Positions 40,893 to 49,010 of a stretch of DNA of 64,000 nt are shown here, piece after piece. The stretch is taken from contig VAWW01000009.1 in NCBI GenBank assembly GCA_005884575.1, positions 1 to 64,000 of the forward strand. Reading direction: 5' to 3'. Below the pieces are notes generated by a model. The model had not been told where the DNA came from. It did no database searches and worked only from the letters and a program-made list of their open reading frames with translations. The first letter of the stretch is position 1. Each line of letters starts with the position of its first letter. A program made the translations under genes and the position numbers. This DNA is from Actinomycetota bacterium (lineage in GTDB: Bacteria; Actinomycetota; Thermoleophilia; Gaiellales; Gaiellaceae).

Positions 40893-41782
40893 GCCGCTTC
40901 GGCGAGGACAACGGAGCGCACCCACGCCGTCTCGTCATGGTTCAGCCGCCGGAAGCCGAGCCGCTCCTGCGTCTTCGGCCCGTGGCCGGTGACGACGTGG
41001 CGCAGCTCGTCCCAGTCCGGCTCGGTGTACTCCCAGACGCCGTCGTCGCGCTTGCGCAGCGCGGGGTCGGGGATCGTCAGGCCGAGCTCGAGCATCTGCG
41101 GCACGTAGCCGTCGAGGAACTGCTGCCGCGCCTCCTCGTTGCCCTGGCTCTTGATCCGCCACTGGTACATCGGGTCGTCGTCCGCAGGGATCGGGTTGCC
41201 GTGGAACTGCATCAGCGGCGGCCACCAGCGGTTCAGCGCCTCCTGGACGAGCTCGAACTGCTCGGGCGTGCCGGTGACCATCGCGAGGATGACGTCGCGC
41301 CCGTGGAGGATGTGGAACGACTCCTCCCAGCAGATCTTCTTCATGATCCGCGCGTACGGTGCGTACGAGCACTTGAGTAGCGCCTTCTGCGAGATGATCG
41401 CGGCGGCGTCGACGAGCCACGCGATCACGCCGACGTCGCCCCACGTCTTCGTCGGGTAATGGAAGACGTTGTGGAACTTCGACTTGCCGCTGACGAGGTC
41501 GGCCAGGCACTGCTCGCGCGGCTTGCCGAGGTCCTCGACGACGCGGTAGATCAGCTGCGAGTGGCCGACCTCGTCCTGCACCTTCGCCGTCAGCGCGAGC
41601 TTCCGCTGGAGCGTCGGGGCGCGGAGGATCCACTCGCGCTCGGGCAGGACGCCCATCAGCTCGGAGTTGCCATGCATCTCGATGAACTTGACGAGCTTCG
41701 CCCGGTAGTCGTCCGGCATCCAGTCGCCCGTCTCGACCTGGCCGCCCGCCTGGACGTACTCGAGGAACTCCTGGTCGTCCAT
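40889..41782 (-). CDS. paaA: PaaA, catalytic diiron subunit of phenylacetyl-CoA epoxidase
   Basis: 297 residues from ATG 41782 with Shine-Dalgarno GGAAGGGG. Diiron ligands: the Glu/His of KVQDEVGHSQLIYRV and those of KICWEESFHILHGRDVI. VIAWLVDAAAIISQKALLKC and RWWPPLMQFHGNPIPADDDP are conserved in PaaA. With PaaB/C it adds an oxygen across the ring of phenylacetyl-CoA; reduction normally comes from PaaE, absent from this cluster. The PaaG-like isomerase at 33392 would act next. Confidence 0.95.
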   Translation of the reverse strand: MDDQEFLEYVQAGGQVETGDWMPDDYRAKLVKFIEMHGNSELMGVLPEREWILRAPTLQRKLALTAKVQDEVGHSQLIYRVVEDLGKPREQCLADLVSGKSKFHNVFHYPTKTWGDVGVIAWLVDAAAIISQKALLKCSYAPYARIMKKICWEESFHILHGRDVILAMVTGTPEQFELVQEALNRWWPPLMQFHGNPIPADDDPMYQWRIKSQGNEEARQQFLDGYVPQMLELGLTIPDPALRKRDDGVWEYTEPDWDELRHVVTGHGPKTQERLGFRRLNHDETAWVRSVVLAEAA

Positions 41783-41795
41783 CGCACCCCTTCCG

Positions 41796-41805
41796 AACGA
41801 TCGTT
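41796..41805. promoter_or_regulatory. Perfect palindrome, probable operator between paaA and tetR-family gene
   Basis: AACGATCGTT is a perfect 10-bp palindrome 13 bp upstream of the paaA ATG and 15 bp before the regulator start, inside the 38-bp divergent gap. The position suits a TetR-family repressor controlling both sides. Confidence 0.6.
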
Positions 41806-41820
41806 AGGGTTCAGTTTACT

Positions 41821-42393
41821 GTGTCCACGCGCCGCCAGGAGCTGACGCGTCAGGCTGCCCGGCTCTTCGCGGAGAAGGGCTACCACGGCACCTCGATCGG
41901 CGATCTCGCCCAGGCGATGGGCGTGCAAAAGGGCTCGCTGTACGCGCACATCGACTCGAAGGAGGACCTGCTCTGGGAGGTCGCGCGCGAGGGCGCGGCG
42001 GCCTTTCACGCGGCGCTCGACTCGGTGCCGGACGAGGGGCCGGCGATCGAGCGCGTGCGCGCAGCGCTGCGCGCGCACCTGCGCGTCGTCGCGGAGCAGC
42101 TCGACGTCGCGACGGTCTTCATCCGCGAGTGGCAATACCTCGACGGCGCGCGGCGCGACCAGTTCCTCGGCGAGCGGCGACGGTACGAGGAGCGGTTTCG
42201 CGCGCTCTTTCGCGAGGGTCGCGAGCGCGGCGAGCTGCGCACCGATCTCGACGATGCGACCGCGGCGCTCGTGGCGCTCTCCGCGGCGAACTGGGCGTAC
42301 ACGTGGCTGCGGCCCGGCGCGGAGACGGACGGGCTCGCCGATCGGTTCACCGCGCTCCTGCTCGACGGGATGCGCGGCTACGCCTCGCCGTGA
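41821..42393 (+). CDS. TetR-family transcriptional regulator, likely of the paa genes
   Basis: 190 residues from GTG 41821. The HTH is clear: LTRQAARLFAEKGYHGTSIGDLAQAMGVQKGSLYAHIDSKEDLL, with the ligand-binding half containing FIREWQYLDGARRDQFLGERRRY, as in TetR_C/PaaR-like regulators of acyl-CoA-responsive pathways. Divergent from paaA with a palindrome between them, so it probably represses paa and responds to phenylacetyl-CoA or a similar thioester. GTGA overlap with the downstream kinase gene. Confidence 0.88.
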   Translation: MSTRRQELTRQAARLFAEKGYHGTSIGDLAQAMGVQKGSLYAHIDSKEDLLWEVAREGAAAFHAALDSVPDEGPAIERVRAALRAHLRVVAEQLDVATVFIREWQYLDGARRDQFLGERRRYEERFRALFREGRERGELRTDLDDATAALVALSAANWAYTWLRPGAETDGLADRFTALLLDGMRGYASP

Positions 42394-43283
42394 AGCGCGC
42401 GGTCCTGATCGTCAATCCGTTCGCGTCGCAGGTGACGGAGGAGCGGATCGCTGCGGTCACGGCCGAACTCGCGCGCGTCGCCGAGGTCGAGACCATGTTG
42501 ACGACGCATCCACGCCACGCCACCGAGCTCGCCGAGAACGCCTCGCGGACCGACGCCATCTTCGTATTCTCCGGCGACGGCGGCTTCAACGAAGCGGTGA
42601 ACGGCATGGACGGGGACGTGCCGGTCGGGTTCATCCCGGGCGGCGGCACGAGCGTCCTGCCCCGCGCGCTGGGTCTGCCGCACGACCCCGTCACGGCCGC
42701 GGCACAGCTCGCCGACGCGCTCGCGTCCGGCCGCGTGCGGCGGATCTCGCTCGGCCGCGTCAACGGGCGCCGCTTCACCTTCAGCGCCGGGATCGGCTTC
42801 GACGCCGAAGCGGTGCGGCGCATGGATGCGCGCGGGCGCCGCGAGGACGGACGGCGGCCCGGCGACCTCGTCTTCGCGGCGACTCTCGTCCGGGTCGCGT
42901 TCGAACGGCGCGTGCGTTACGACCCCGTCCTCGAGATCTCGGGGCTCGGTCGGGCCGCGTTCGCCTTCGTGGCGAACGCTGATCCCTATACGTTCGCGAA
43001 GCGGATTCCGCTGCACGTCGCGCCGGAGGCGAACTTCGAGGGTGGGCTCGACGTTGTCGCGCCGGTGCGGGTTCGGCTGCACACGATTCCGCGCCTGCTC
43101 CGCTACGTCGTCACGGGTCGCGGACAGGAATCGGCGCCGGACGTCCTGTACGCGCACGACCGGGACCGCGTCGAGATCGCGTGCGACGCCCCGCTGCCGC
43201 TCCAGGCGGACGGAGAGGATCTCGGCGACGTGGAACGGGCCGTGTTCGAGGCCGAGCGCGGGGCGCTCCGCGTGCTCGTCTGA
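42390..43283 (+). CDS. Diacylglycerol kinase-fold (lipid kinase/YegS-like) protein
   Basis: 297 residues from GTG 42390. FVFSGDGGFNEAVNGMDG and VGFIPGGGTSVLPRALGLP are the nucleotide-binding and catalytic blocks of the DAGK catalytic domain; LQADGEDLG near the C-terminus is the usual Asp-Gly-E motif. VKRAVLIVNPFASQ at the start is typical. Phosphorylates a lipid such as diacylglycerol or a sphingoid-like compound; substrate not determined. Coupled to the TetR gene. Confidence 0.9.
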   Translation: MKRAVLIVNPFASQVTEERIAAVTAELARVAEVETMLTTHPRHATELAENASRTDAIFVFSGDGGFNEAVNGMDGDVPVGFIPGGGTSVLPRALGLPHDPVTAAAQLADALASGRVRRISLGRVNGRRFTFSAGIGFDAEAVRRMDARGRREDGRRPGDLVFAATLVRVAFERRVRYDPVLEISGLGRAAFAFVANADPYTFAKRIPLHVAPEANFEGGLDVVAPVRVRLHTIPRLLRYVVTGRGQESAPDVLYAHDRDRVEIACDAPLPLQADGEDLGDVERAVFEAERGALRVLV

Positions 43284-43285
43284 TC

Positions 43286-43317
43286 TATTCCGAACTGGAC
43301 TAGTCCGCTCCGGAATA
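43286..43317. promoter_or_regulatory. 32-bp imperfect palindrome, probable PadR operator
   Basis: TATTCCG-N18-CGGAATA shares its exact centre with the inner perfect palindrome GGACTAGTCC (43297-43306). It ends 1 bp before the -10 box of the PadR-family gene, where binding would block transcription (autoregulation). Confidence 0.65.
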
Positions 43318-43318
43318 C

Positions 43319-43324
43319 TAGACT
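43319..43324 (+). promoter_or_regulatory. -10 box, leaderless start of PadR-family gene
   Basis: TAGACT, 7-nt spacer, then ATG 43332, immediately next to the palindromic operator. Confidence 0.6.
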
Positions 43325-43331
43325 CGCCTGT

Positions 43332-43880
43332 ATGCCCGCTCGCACCGCTGCGCCGCCCCGGACGCTGACGACGACGGAGGCCGCCGTCCTCGCGCTCCTT
43401 GCGATCGAGGGAGAGCAATCCGCGTACGACCTGCTGAAGCTCGTCGCCGGGGCGATCGGCTACGTCTGGGCGCCGGCGAAGAGTCAGCTCTATGCGCTCC
43501 TGCCGCGGCTCGCGAAGGACGGGCTCGCGTTGAGCCGCAGGGTGACGCAGTCCGACCGGCCGGACAAGCAGCTCTACCGGATCAGCTCCGACGGGCGGCG
43601 CGCGCTCAAGCGATGGCTCGGGACGATCGAGCCGGGCGCGGTTGAGCCGTTCTTCCTGCGACTGTTCGTCGGCGGGCTGACGTCGCGCACGCGCGCGGCC
43701 GAGCACGTGCGGCAGTTCCGGCGAGACACCGAGCAACGGCTGGCCGAGTTCCGGCGCATCGAGCCGACGAACACGCGCACCGGCCACGACGAGTTCCACT
43801 ACTTCCTGCTGCGCCGTGCGATTGACCGCGCCGAGCAGGACCTGACATGGGCCGACTGGGTGCTCGCGGAGCTCTGCTAG
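43332..43880 (+). CDS. PadR-family transcriptional regulator
   Basis: 182 residues. Winged helix: TTTEAAVLALLAIEGEQSAYDLLKLV, then WAPAKSQLYALLPRLAKDGL and the wing DKQLYRISSDGRRALKRWL. The C-terminal helical part (Vir_C-like, FFLRLFVGGLTSRTRAAEHV) classes it with subfamily-1 PadR regulators. It probably binds the palindrome directly upstream and represses itself; other targets unknown, the downstream gene being decayed. Confidence 0.88.
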   Translation: MPARTAAPPRTLTTTEAAVLALLAIEGEQSAYDLLKLVAGAIGYVWAPAKSQLYALLPRLAKDGLALSRRVTQSDRPDKQLYRISSDGRRALKRWLGTIEPGAVEPFFLRLFVGGLTSRTRAAEHVRQFRRDTEQRLAEFRRIEPTNTRTGHDEFHYFLLRRAIDRAEQDLTWADWVLAELC

Positions 43881-44504
43881 CGGTCGCCGTCGCCGTGCTC
43901 GTCGCGGCCGCGCCCGCAGCCGCTGACGATCCACGGGCCGCGGACGTGCCGATGCTCGTCCAGGAATACGAGACGCGCCACCCGAACCTCTTCCACGGTG
44001 TCTCACGGGTGGCGTTCGAAGGCGCTGCCGACGACCTCCTGGCGCGCCTGCCGCGGCTCGACCGCGACGCCTTCCTCGTCGAGCTGATGCGGCTTGCGGC
44101 GCTCGCCGGCCCGCGCGAGGGCCACCAGGACTCGGCATCGCCGCCGGCTCCGACTCCGCGACCTTCACGCTGGAGTCGCCGAGCGGTACGCGCCGAGAGC
44201 GACCAGTCCTCTGCGCTCCGGACGCTCGACCGCGGCCGCGTCGTCTACCTCGCGTACAACGTCGTTCAGCGGTCGGTCAACGACCCGTGCCGAAGCTCCT
44301 TCGGTTTGCGCGGCAGCCGAAGGTGCGCCGGATCGTGGTCGACCTGCGCCTCCGGCATCGGGCGTGCGGTTGCACGTCGCGACCGGCTACGAGGAGTTCG
44401 GTCCGGGTGACGCGATCGAGCCGGACGTCCCGGTGGGCGTCTCGTGGGCGGAGTTCTTCGCCGGCCGCGATCCTGTGCTCGCCGCTGCGCTCGCACTCCC
44501 GTAG
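43847..44504 (+). pseudogene. Decayed secreted S41-peptidase-like gene with multiple frameshifts
   Basis: It starts with a signal peptide (GALLAVAVAVLVAAAPAAADD) and VQEYETRHPNLFHGVSR in one frame. The continuation GLGIAAGSDSATFTLESPSG is in a second, RGRVVYLAYNVV in the first again, PKVRRIVVDLRL in the second, and the C-terminal YEEFGPGDAIEPDVPVGVSW plus FFAGRDPVLAAAL in a third. This order matches the C-terminal half of tail-specific-protease-like (S41) proteins that use V-V-D-L-R. At least four frame changes make it a pseudogene. It overlaps the end of the PadR gene. Confidence 0.7.
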
Positions 44505-44552
44505 AGCGTCGCAAGCGGTGCCTTGAACGGTTCGGGGTCCGCACCCAGGGCA

Positions 44553-44558
44553 TACCAT
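44553..44558 (+). promoter_or_regulatory. -10 box, leaderless start of the E1 alpha gene
   Basis: TACCAT, 7-nt spacer, then ATG 44566, with no Shine-Dalgarno sequence. Confidence 0.5.
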
Positions 44559-44565
44559 TTCGGCG

Positions 44566-45618
44566 ATGGCCCAGGTGCTGCCCGGCGAGCACGAGCTCCG
44601 CCGCGTGATCGACGAGGACCGCGAGGTCGAAGGGCTCGGCGAGGCGGATCTGCTCGAGCTCTACCGCTCGCTCATCCTGCTGCGGACGTACGACGAGCGC
44701 TCGCTCGTCTACCACCGCCAAGGCCGCATCGGCACGTATGCGATCTTCTGGAACCACGAGGCGGCGCAGGTCGGCTCGGCCCACGCGCTCGAGGACGACG
44801 ACTGGATCTTCCCGAGCTACCGGGAGTCGGCGATCGGCCTGCTGCGCGGGCTGCCGCCGGCGACCGTCCTCTCGTGGTGGCGCGGGCATCCGGCCGGCTG
44901 GTGGAACCCGGCGGACTACAACGTCGCGTCGATCTGTGTCCCGATCGCGACGCACGTCCCGCATGCCGCGGGACTCGCGTGGGGGAAGAAGCTGAAGGGC
45001 GACGGCGCGGTCGCGATCGCGTACTTCGGCGACGGCGCGACATCGGAGGGCGCATTCCACGAGGGTGCGAACTTCGCCGCGGTGATGGGGGCGCCGCTCG
45101 TCCTCTTCTGCACGAACAACCAGTGGGCGATCTCGACGCCGCTGGAAGCGCAGACGAAGGCGGAGGCGCTCGTCGACAAGGCGGCCGGCTACGGGATGCC
45201 GGGGATCCGCGTCGACGGCGGCGACGTGCTCGCCGTGTACGAGGCGACGCGCGAGGCGGTCGCTCGTGCGCGTGACGGCGAGGGGCCGACGTTCATCGAA
45301 GCGGTCACGTACAGGGTGGCGCCGCACGCGACGGCGGACGATCCGCGTGCGTACATCGACCTCGCGCGCGTCGAGGAGGAGAAGCAGCGCGAGTGCGTCG
45401 GGCGCTACGACGCGTATCTCCGCCGCCTCGGCGTGCTCACGGACGAGCTTGCGCACGAGTTCAAGGAGGACGCCCTCGCGACGATGCGCGCGGCGATCGC
45501 GGCCGCGGAGGCCGAGCCGCCGGCCGGGCCGGAGGAGCTGTTCGAGCACGTGTACGTCGATCCGCCGACGTCGTTCGGCTCCGATCTCGCGGAGCTGCGG
45601 AGGATCCTCGATGCCTGA
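44566..45618 (+). CDS. 2-oxoacid dehydrogenase E1 component, alpha subunit
   Basis: 350 residues. The thiamine-diphosphate motif is GDGATSEGAFHEGANFAAVM with the closing NNQWAISTP. LILLRTYDERSLVYHRQGRIG and the phospho-loop-like RVAPHATADDPRAY are typical of pyruvate or branched-chain 2-oxoacid dehydrogenase E1 alpha. Which oxoacid is used is not clear; sequences of this type are often annotated either pdhA or bkdA. It overlaps the beta-subunit gene by 8 bp. Confidence 0.92.
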   Translation: MAQVLPGEHELRRVIDEDREVEGLGEADLLELYRSLILLRTYDERSLVYHRQGRIGTYAIFWNHEAAQVGSAHALEDDDWIFPSYRESAIGLLRGLPPATVLSWWRGHPAGWWNPADYNVASICVPIATHVPHAAGLAWGKKLKGDGAVAIAYFGDGATSEGAFHEGANFAAVMGAPLVLFCTNNQWAISTPLEAQTKAEALVDKAAGYGMPGIRVDGGDVLAVYEATREAVARARDGEGPTFIEAVTYRVAPHATADDPRAYIDLARVEEEKQRECVGRYDAYLRRLGVLTDELAHEFKEDALATMRAAIAAAEAEPPAGPEELFEHVYVDPPTSFGSDLAELRRILDA

Positions 45619-46579
45619 GCTCTATCTCGTCGAGGCGGTGAACGACGCGCTGCACTGCGAGCTCGCGCGCGACGAGTCGGTGATGGTGATGGGCGAGGAC
45701 GTCGGCCGCGCCGGCGGAGTCTTCCGGGCCACCGCCGGTTTGCGCGAGCGTTTCGGCGCCGACCGCTGTGTCGACACGCCGCTGGCGGAAGCCGGGATCC
45801 TCGGGACCGCAGTCGGCTTGTGCATGGCCGGCTGGCGGCCCGTCTGCGAGATGCAATACGACGCCTTCTCCTATCCGTGCCTCGACCAGCTGATCAACCA
45901 CGTCGGCCGTTACCGTTGGCGGACCCGCGGCGGCATGGAGTTCCCGCTCGTCGTGCGGATGCCGTACGGCGGCGGCGTGCGTGCTCCCGAGTTGCACGAT
46001 GACTCGCCGGAGACGTTCTACGTGCACGTGCCGGGCGTGAAGGTCGCCGTTCCGTCGACGCCCGCGGACGCGAAGGGACTGCTGGCGGCAGCGATCCGCG
46101 ATCCCGATCCGGTCGTCGTGCTCGAGCCGAAGCTCATTTACCGCACCGAGCGCGGCGAGGTGCCGGAGGGTGAGCATGTCGTGCCGCTCGGCCGCGCCCG
46201 GGTCGTCCGAGAGGGCGACGACCTGACGATCGTCGCGTACGGCGCGATGGTTCCGGTCGCCGAGCGCGCGGCCGACGCGATCGACGCGTCGGTGGAGGTG
46301 CTCGACCTGCGGACGCTGAAGCCGCTCGACGAGGAGGCGCTGCTCGCCTCCGCCGCGAAGACCGGCCGGGTCGTGCTCGTCCAGGAGGCGCCGCGCACCG
46401 TCGGCTACGCGGCCGAGCTGGCCGCGATCCTCGCCGAGAAGGCGATCCTCGACCTGCGTGGCCCGGTGCTGCGCGTTACCGGCTACGACGTCCCGTATCC
46501 GTACTGGCAGATCGAGGACGCGTACATGCCGTCCGTGGAGCGCGTCGTCGATGCCGCCCGGCGACTCCTCGCCTTCTGA
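45611..46579 (+). CDS. 2-oxoacid dehydrogenase E1 component, beta subunit
   Basis: 322 residues from ATG 45611. VMVMGEDVGRAGGVFRATAGL, TPLAEAGILGTAVGL, EMQYDAFSYPCLDQLINHVGRYRWRT-type central segment, and VEVLDLRTLKPLDEEALLAS in the transketolase C-domain. It pairs with the alpha subunit to decarboxylate the 2-oxoacid and acylate E2. Strong match to BkdB/PdhB. Confidence 0.94.
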   Translation: MPELYLVEAVNDALHCELARDESVMVMGEDVGRAGGVFRATAGLRERFGADRCVDTPLAEAGILGTAVGLCMAGWRPVCEMQYDAFSYPCLDQLINHVGRYRWRTRGGMEFPLVVRMPYGGGVRAPELHDDSPETFYVHVPGVKVAVPSTPADAKGLLAAAIRDPDPVVVLEPKLIYRTERGEVPEGEHVVPLGRARVVREGDDLTIVAYGAMVPVAERAADAIDASVEVLDLRTLKPLDEEALLASAAKTGRVVLVQEAPRTVGYAAELAAILAEKAILDLRGPVLRVTGYDVPYPYWQIEDAYMPSVERVVDAARRLLAF

Positions 46580-46976
46580 GCGCCTGCGTCTGTGGCTCGA
46601 GGCGGCGCCCGACGGTTACTTCCTGCGCGACGCCGCGAGCGGCGAGCCGGTGCGCTGGAGCGACCCACGGCTGCGCGTCGTCCCTGTCGCGGGCGCGTCG
46701 TACCGGATGGAGGCGCTGCAGGACGATGCGTTCGCGCCCGGGCGGCGGCTCGCACTCGTGCCGGAGCCGGACAACGAGCACGATCCGAACGCGATCGGGA
46801 TCTGGGACGCCGATCGGCGCGTGCAGGCCGGCTACGTGCCGGCTGAGGTCGCGCCGGAGCTGCGCGGCGACGAGCAGGCGGTTGCGCTGCGCGAGTTCCG
46901 CGACGCCTCGCAGCGCGTCGGCCTGCGCGTGCTGATCGCGCCGGCGGATGCGTGGATCCAGGAGCCGCGCCGATGA
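46551..46976 (+). CDS. HIRAN-domain protein
   Basis: 141 residues from ATG 46551, overlapping the E1 beta end by 29 bp. ALVPEPDNEHDPNAIGIWDA, then GYVPAEVAPELRGDEQAV, is the HIRAN pattern. In eukaryotic HLTF this domain binds 3' DNA ends; standalone bacterial versions are uncharacterised. The position in the middle of a dehydrogenase operon is unexpected. ATGA overlap with the next gene. Confidence 0.78.
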   Translation: MPPGDSSPSERLRLWLEAAPDGYFLRDAASGEPVRWSDPRLRVVPVAGASYRMEALQDDAFAPGRRLALVPEPDNEHDPNAIGIWDADRRVQAGYVPAEVAPELRGDEQAVALREFRDASQRVGLRVLIAPADAWIQEPRR

Positions 46977-47836
46977 TTCGCGAGGTGCCGCTCGAGCGGC
47001 GCACGGTGCACGGTCACTTCTCGCGCGACCTGGCGCCCGTGCTGTCGGTGGCGCCGGGCGACTCAGTCCGCTTCCAGGCGCTGAATGCGGGGTGGCGGTG
47101 GGAGGCCGAGCGCGAGTTCTTCGCCGACCGCGATCCCGAGCTCGACGCTGGCCACGCGCTCTCTGGGCCGGTCGAGGTGCGGGGCGCTCGCGCCGGCCAG
47201 ACGCTCGCCGTCCGGATCGACGAGGTGCAGCCGCGCCCGTGGGGCGTGACCTTCGCGCACGACGCCGTGTTCCACTGGACGCTTGACGGGGAGCGCTGGG
47301 CCGACGACGAAGGCTTTGCGGTCGCGCTCGCGCCGTTTCTGGGAGTGATCGGCATGCCGCCGGCGGCGCCCGGCGTGCACTCGACGATCCCGCCGCGGCG
47401 CTCGGGCGGCAACATCGACTGCAGGCTGCTGGTCGCGGGGACGACGCTGTTCCTCCCGATCCCCGTCGACGGCGCTCTGCTGTCGGTCGGCGACGGCCAC
47501 GGCGCGCAGGGCGACGGCGAGGTCTCGGGCACGGCGATCGAGTGCCCGCTCGAGCAGGCGCAGATCACGGTCGACGTCCGCACGGATCTCGATCTCCGCA
47601 CGCCCGTGGCCCGCACGCGCGACGCCTGGGTCGCGCTTGGCTTCGACGAGGATCTCGACACGGCGGCCGAGGAGTGCATGGCCACGATGCTCGATCTGAT
47701 GGAGCGCGAGCTCGGCCTCCGGCGGAGTCACGCACTGGCGCTCTCCAGCGTCGCGGTCGACCTGCACGTGACGCAGATCGTCAACGTCGCCAAGGGCGTG
47801 CACGCCGTCCTCCGCGACGACGCATTGCGACCCTGA
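46973..47836 (+). CDS. Acetamidase/formamidase family protein
   Basis: 287 residues. REVPLERRTVHGHFSRDLAPV at the start, GPVEVRGARAGQTLAVRIDEV, the central PPRRSGGNIDCRLLVAGTTL and IPVDGALLSVGDGHGAQGDGE are strongly conserved in the FmdA_AmdA family, including the GNID and GD.H...GDGE metal/catalytic blocks. Hydrolyses a short-chain amide to acid and ammonia; substrate unknown. Confidence 0.93.
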   Translation: MIREVPLERRTVHGHFSRDLAPVLSVAPGDSVRFQALNAGWRWEAEREFFADRDPELDAGHALSGPVEVRGARAGQTLAVRIDEVQPRPWGVTFAHDAVFHWTLDGERWADDEGFAVALAPFLGVIGMPPAAPGVHSTIPPRRSGGNIDCRLLVAGTTLFLPIPVDGALLSVGDGHGAQGDGEVSGTAIECPLEQAQITVDVRTDLDLRTPVARTRDAWVALGFDEDLDTAAEECMATMLDLMERELGLRRSHALALSSVAVDLHVTQIVNVAKGVHAVLRDDALRP

Positions 47837-47916
47837 TGCCAAAGACGGGACGCGTCCCAGGCGGTCCCCTCTGGGCCAGCCCCTGGCATGGCCCGTCGGT
47901 ATCGTCCGGCGCGGCC

Positions 47917-49008
47917 ATGGCCTACGAGTTCAAGCTGCCCGATCTCGGTGAGGGGCTGACGGAGGGCGAGATCGCCCGCTGGCTCGTGGCCGAGGGGCAG
48001 GAGATCGGGGAGGACGATCCGCTTGTCGAGATCGCGACCGACAAGACGACCGTCGAGATTCCGTCGCCGGCGGCGGGGACGATCTCGAAGATCCTCGTCG
48101 CCGAGGGCGAGGTCGTCCCCGTCGGCACGGTGCTCGTCGTGATCGGCGGCGACGGCGCCGACCGCGTCGCCGCTCCCCCACCGGAGCGCGTCCGCGCGGC
48201 TGCGCAGCCGCTCGCGTCGGGCAGCGGCAAGATCCGTGCGACGCCCGTCGTCCGACGGATCGCGAATGAGCTCGGCGTCGATCTCGACTCGCTGACCGGC
48301 ACCGGTCCGCAGGGCCGGGTCACCGAGGAGGACGTCCGCCGCGTGGCCGGCGGAGCAGCGGCGAGCCCGGCCCCATCCGAAGGCCGCCGCGAGCCGATCC
48401 GCGGCGTGCGCCGACGCATCGCCGAGCACCTGACGCGCGCGCACCGCGAGATCCCGGCCGTCACGTGGGTCGAGGAGTGCGACTTCACGGACGTCGACAC
48501 GAAACTGCTGATCCCGCTCGTCCTCCGCGCCACAGCGCGCTCGCTGCAGGAGTTTCCCGAGCTGAACGCGCGGCTCGAGGGGGACGAGATCGTCTACCTT
48601 GACCGCTGCGACCTCGGCGTTGCCGTCCAGACGGACCAGGGCCTCGTCGTCCCGGTCGTTCGGAACTGCGCCGAGGCCAGCCTCGAGGAGCTCGACGCGG
48701 AGCTGAAGCGCCTTGCCGACGGGGCACGCGCCGGCACGCTGAAGCTCGAGGAGCTCCGCGGCTCGACCTTCAGCGTCACGAGCGCCGGGAAGCTCGGCGG
48801 CCTGCTGGTGACGCCGCTGATCAACCACCCCGAGGTCGGCATCCTCGGCATCCACCGGATCGCCGAGCGCCCCGTCGTGAGGGAGGGCGAGCTCGTCGCC
48901 CGGCGGATCGGCAACGTCTCCGTCACGTTCGACCACCGCGTCGTCGACGGAGCCCGGGCAGCCGAGTTCGGCCTCGCCGTGATCGGGCGGCTCGAGAGCG
49001 GGGAGTAG
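47917..49008 (+). CDS. 2-oxoacid dehydrogenase E2 (dihydrolipoamide acyltransferase)
   Basis: 363 residues. Single lipoyl domain with the lipoylated lysine in EIATDKTTVEIPSPAAG (about residue 43), an E3/E1-binding domain RATPVVRRIANELGVDLDSL, and the catalytic domain ending in TFDHRVVDGARAAEF with the active-site His. With E1 alpha/beta encoded just upstream it completes the acyl-transfer part of the complex. No E3 (lipoamide dehydrogenase) is adjacent. Confidence 0.94.
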   Translation: MAYEFKLPDLGEGLTEGEIARWLVAEGQEIGEDDPLVEIATDKTTVEIPSPAAGTISKILVAEGEVVPVGTVLVVIGGDGADRVAAPPPERVRAAAQPLASGSGKIRATPVVRRIANELGVDLDSLTGTGPQGRVTEEDVRRVAGGAAASPAPSEGRREPIRGVRRRIAEHLTRAHREIPAVTWVEECDFTDVDTKLLIPLVLRATARSLQEFPELNARLEGDEIVYLDRCDLGVAVQTDQGLVVPVVRNCAEASLEELDAELKRLADGARAGTLKLEELRGSTFSVTSAGKLGGLLVTPLINHPEVGILGIHRIAERPVVREGELVARRIGNVSVTFDHRVVDGARAAEFGLAVIGRLESGE

Positions 49009-49010
49009 AG

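Noticed and set aside
43847-44504. Selenocysteine or programmed frameshifting to rescue the S41-like gene
   Set aside because: At least four frame changes are required, which fits decay rather than recoding.
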